64,000 nt of DNA from Roseivivax sp. THAF197b (lineage in GTDB: Bacteria; Pseudomonadota; Alphaproteobacteria; Rhodobacterales; Rhodobacteraceae). Where the stretch lies: contig NZ_CP045318.1 of NCBI RefSeq assembly GCF_009363255.1, forward strand, positions 3,647,501 to 3,711,500, written 5' to 3'. The notes under the pieces are model-generated. The model made no database searches and was not told the DNA's origin. It saw only the letters and a list, made by a program, of their open reading frames with translations. The position numbers were made by a program, and so were the translations under genes. Below are positions 63,854 to 64,000 of this stretch, one piece after another (within the stretch, counting starts at the first letter, position 1; each line of letters starts with the position of its first letter).

Positions 63854-64000
63854 ATGAAACAACCGATCCAGACCGCAATCCTGGCCCTCGGCCTCGCTTT
63901 GCCCGCTTCATTCGCCCATAGCGCCGACATCACGGTCGCGGGCGGCTGTTTCTGGTGTGTCGAAGCTGATTTCGAGAAGGTCTCGGGCGTGTCAGAAGCG
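63854..64000 (+). CDS. msrA: Peptide methionine sulfoxide reductase MsrA, periplasmic (partial, cut by window end)
   Basis: Only the first 49 residues are present. A signal peptide ([20 protein letters not shown], then AHSA) precedes [19 protein letters not shown], which contains the catalytic Cys of MsrA (GGCFWC). The signal predicts a periplasmic repair enzyme for oxidised methionine, unlike the usual cytoplasmic form. GGAG lies 8 to 10 bases before the ATG. Confidence 0.88.
   Translation, partial: MKQPIQTAILALGLALPASFAHSADITVAGGCFWCVEADFEKVSGVSEA

Overview
This 64 kb window is a high-GC chromosomal stretch from an alphaproteobacterium, almost certainly Rhodobacteraceae (roseobacter group). 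The evidence is an AddAB recombination nuclease instead of RecBCD, the murU-addB-addA-trxA order, an HslV with an N-terminal extension, a DUF2853 protein, a hemD-Mic60-HemY block, a bacterial voltage-gated sodium channel, and a CtrA-type box in front of flagellar genes. There is no rRNA, CRISPR array, insertion sequence, integrase or prophage. Gene density is very high, no gene-free gap exceeds about 180 bases, and many neighbours overlap by 1 to 14 bases, both head to tail and stop to stop.

Layout: 0-7.4 kb, cell-wall recycling sugar nucleotidyltransferase, AddB/AddA and thioredoxin. 7.4-10.5 kb, a kinase-like phosphotransferase and hslVU. 10.5-16 kb, a four-gene peptide-type ABC importer on the minus strand. 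16-21.7 kb, proline iminopeptidase, UbiG, a Nit-type amidohydrolase, glutaredoxin, ComF, an NDUFAF5-like methyltransferase and ferrochelatase. 21.8-25.9 kb, envelope proteins (permuted NlpC/P60, small membrane protein, two L,D-transpeptidases, CAP lipoprotein) and the sodium channel. 25.9-34.4 kb, an RNA methyltransferase, a two-subunit ABC exporter, and the hslO-CoA pyrophosphatase-CCA transferase operon. 34.4-40.7 kb, a receiver-PP2C phosphatase with an HPt protein, an SDR, threonine dehydratase, a membrane protein, argG and an SCP2 protein. 40.7-45.8 kb, a partial flagellar cluster (motE-like, DUF6468-like, fliL facing fliF, fliH, fliN, fliP). 46-53.7 kb, glpD, an aminotransferase/semialdehyde dehydrogenase pair with an Lrp-type regulator, an MFS transporter, a GNAT and an HD protein. 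53.8-64 kb, ahcY, a PRC-barrel protein, DUF2853, EVE, YciI, tsaD, hemD, Mic60, HemY, tRNA-Thr(CGU), a nucleotide-sugar epimerase and the start of a periplasmic msrA.

Readable control signals: sigma-32-type boxes lie before both heat-shock loci (hslV and hslO). An Irr/ICE-like box sits immediately upstream of hemH. A CTAA-N7-TTAA CtrA-like box lies between fliL and fliF. A perfect 10-bp inverted repeat covers the ahcY ribosome-binding site. Other palindromes lie upstream of the ABC importer and upstream of the semialdehyde dehydrogenase.

I did not find one large novel system. The leads I rank highest are the sodium channel with a Cys-Pro-Pro-Cys turret insertion, the ahcY leader structure, the hemD-Mic60-HemY block with a zinc-ribbon HemY, the orphan phosphatase/HPt signalling pair, and the non-canonical aldehyde dehydrogenase. 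All function calls come from reading motifs by eye, without database searches.
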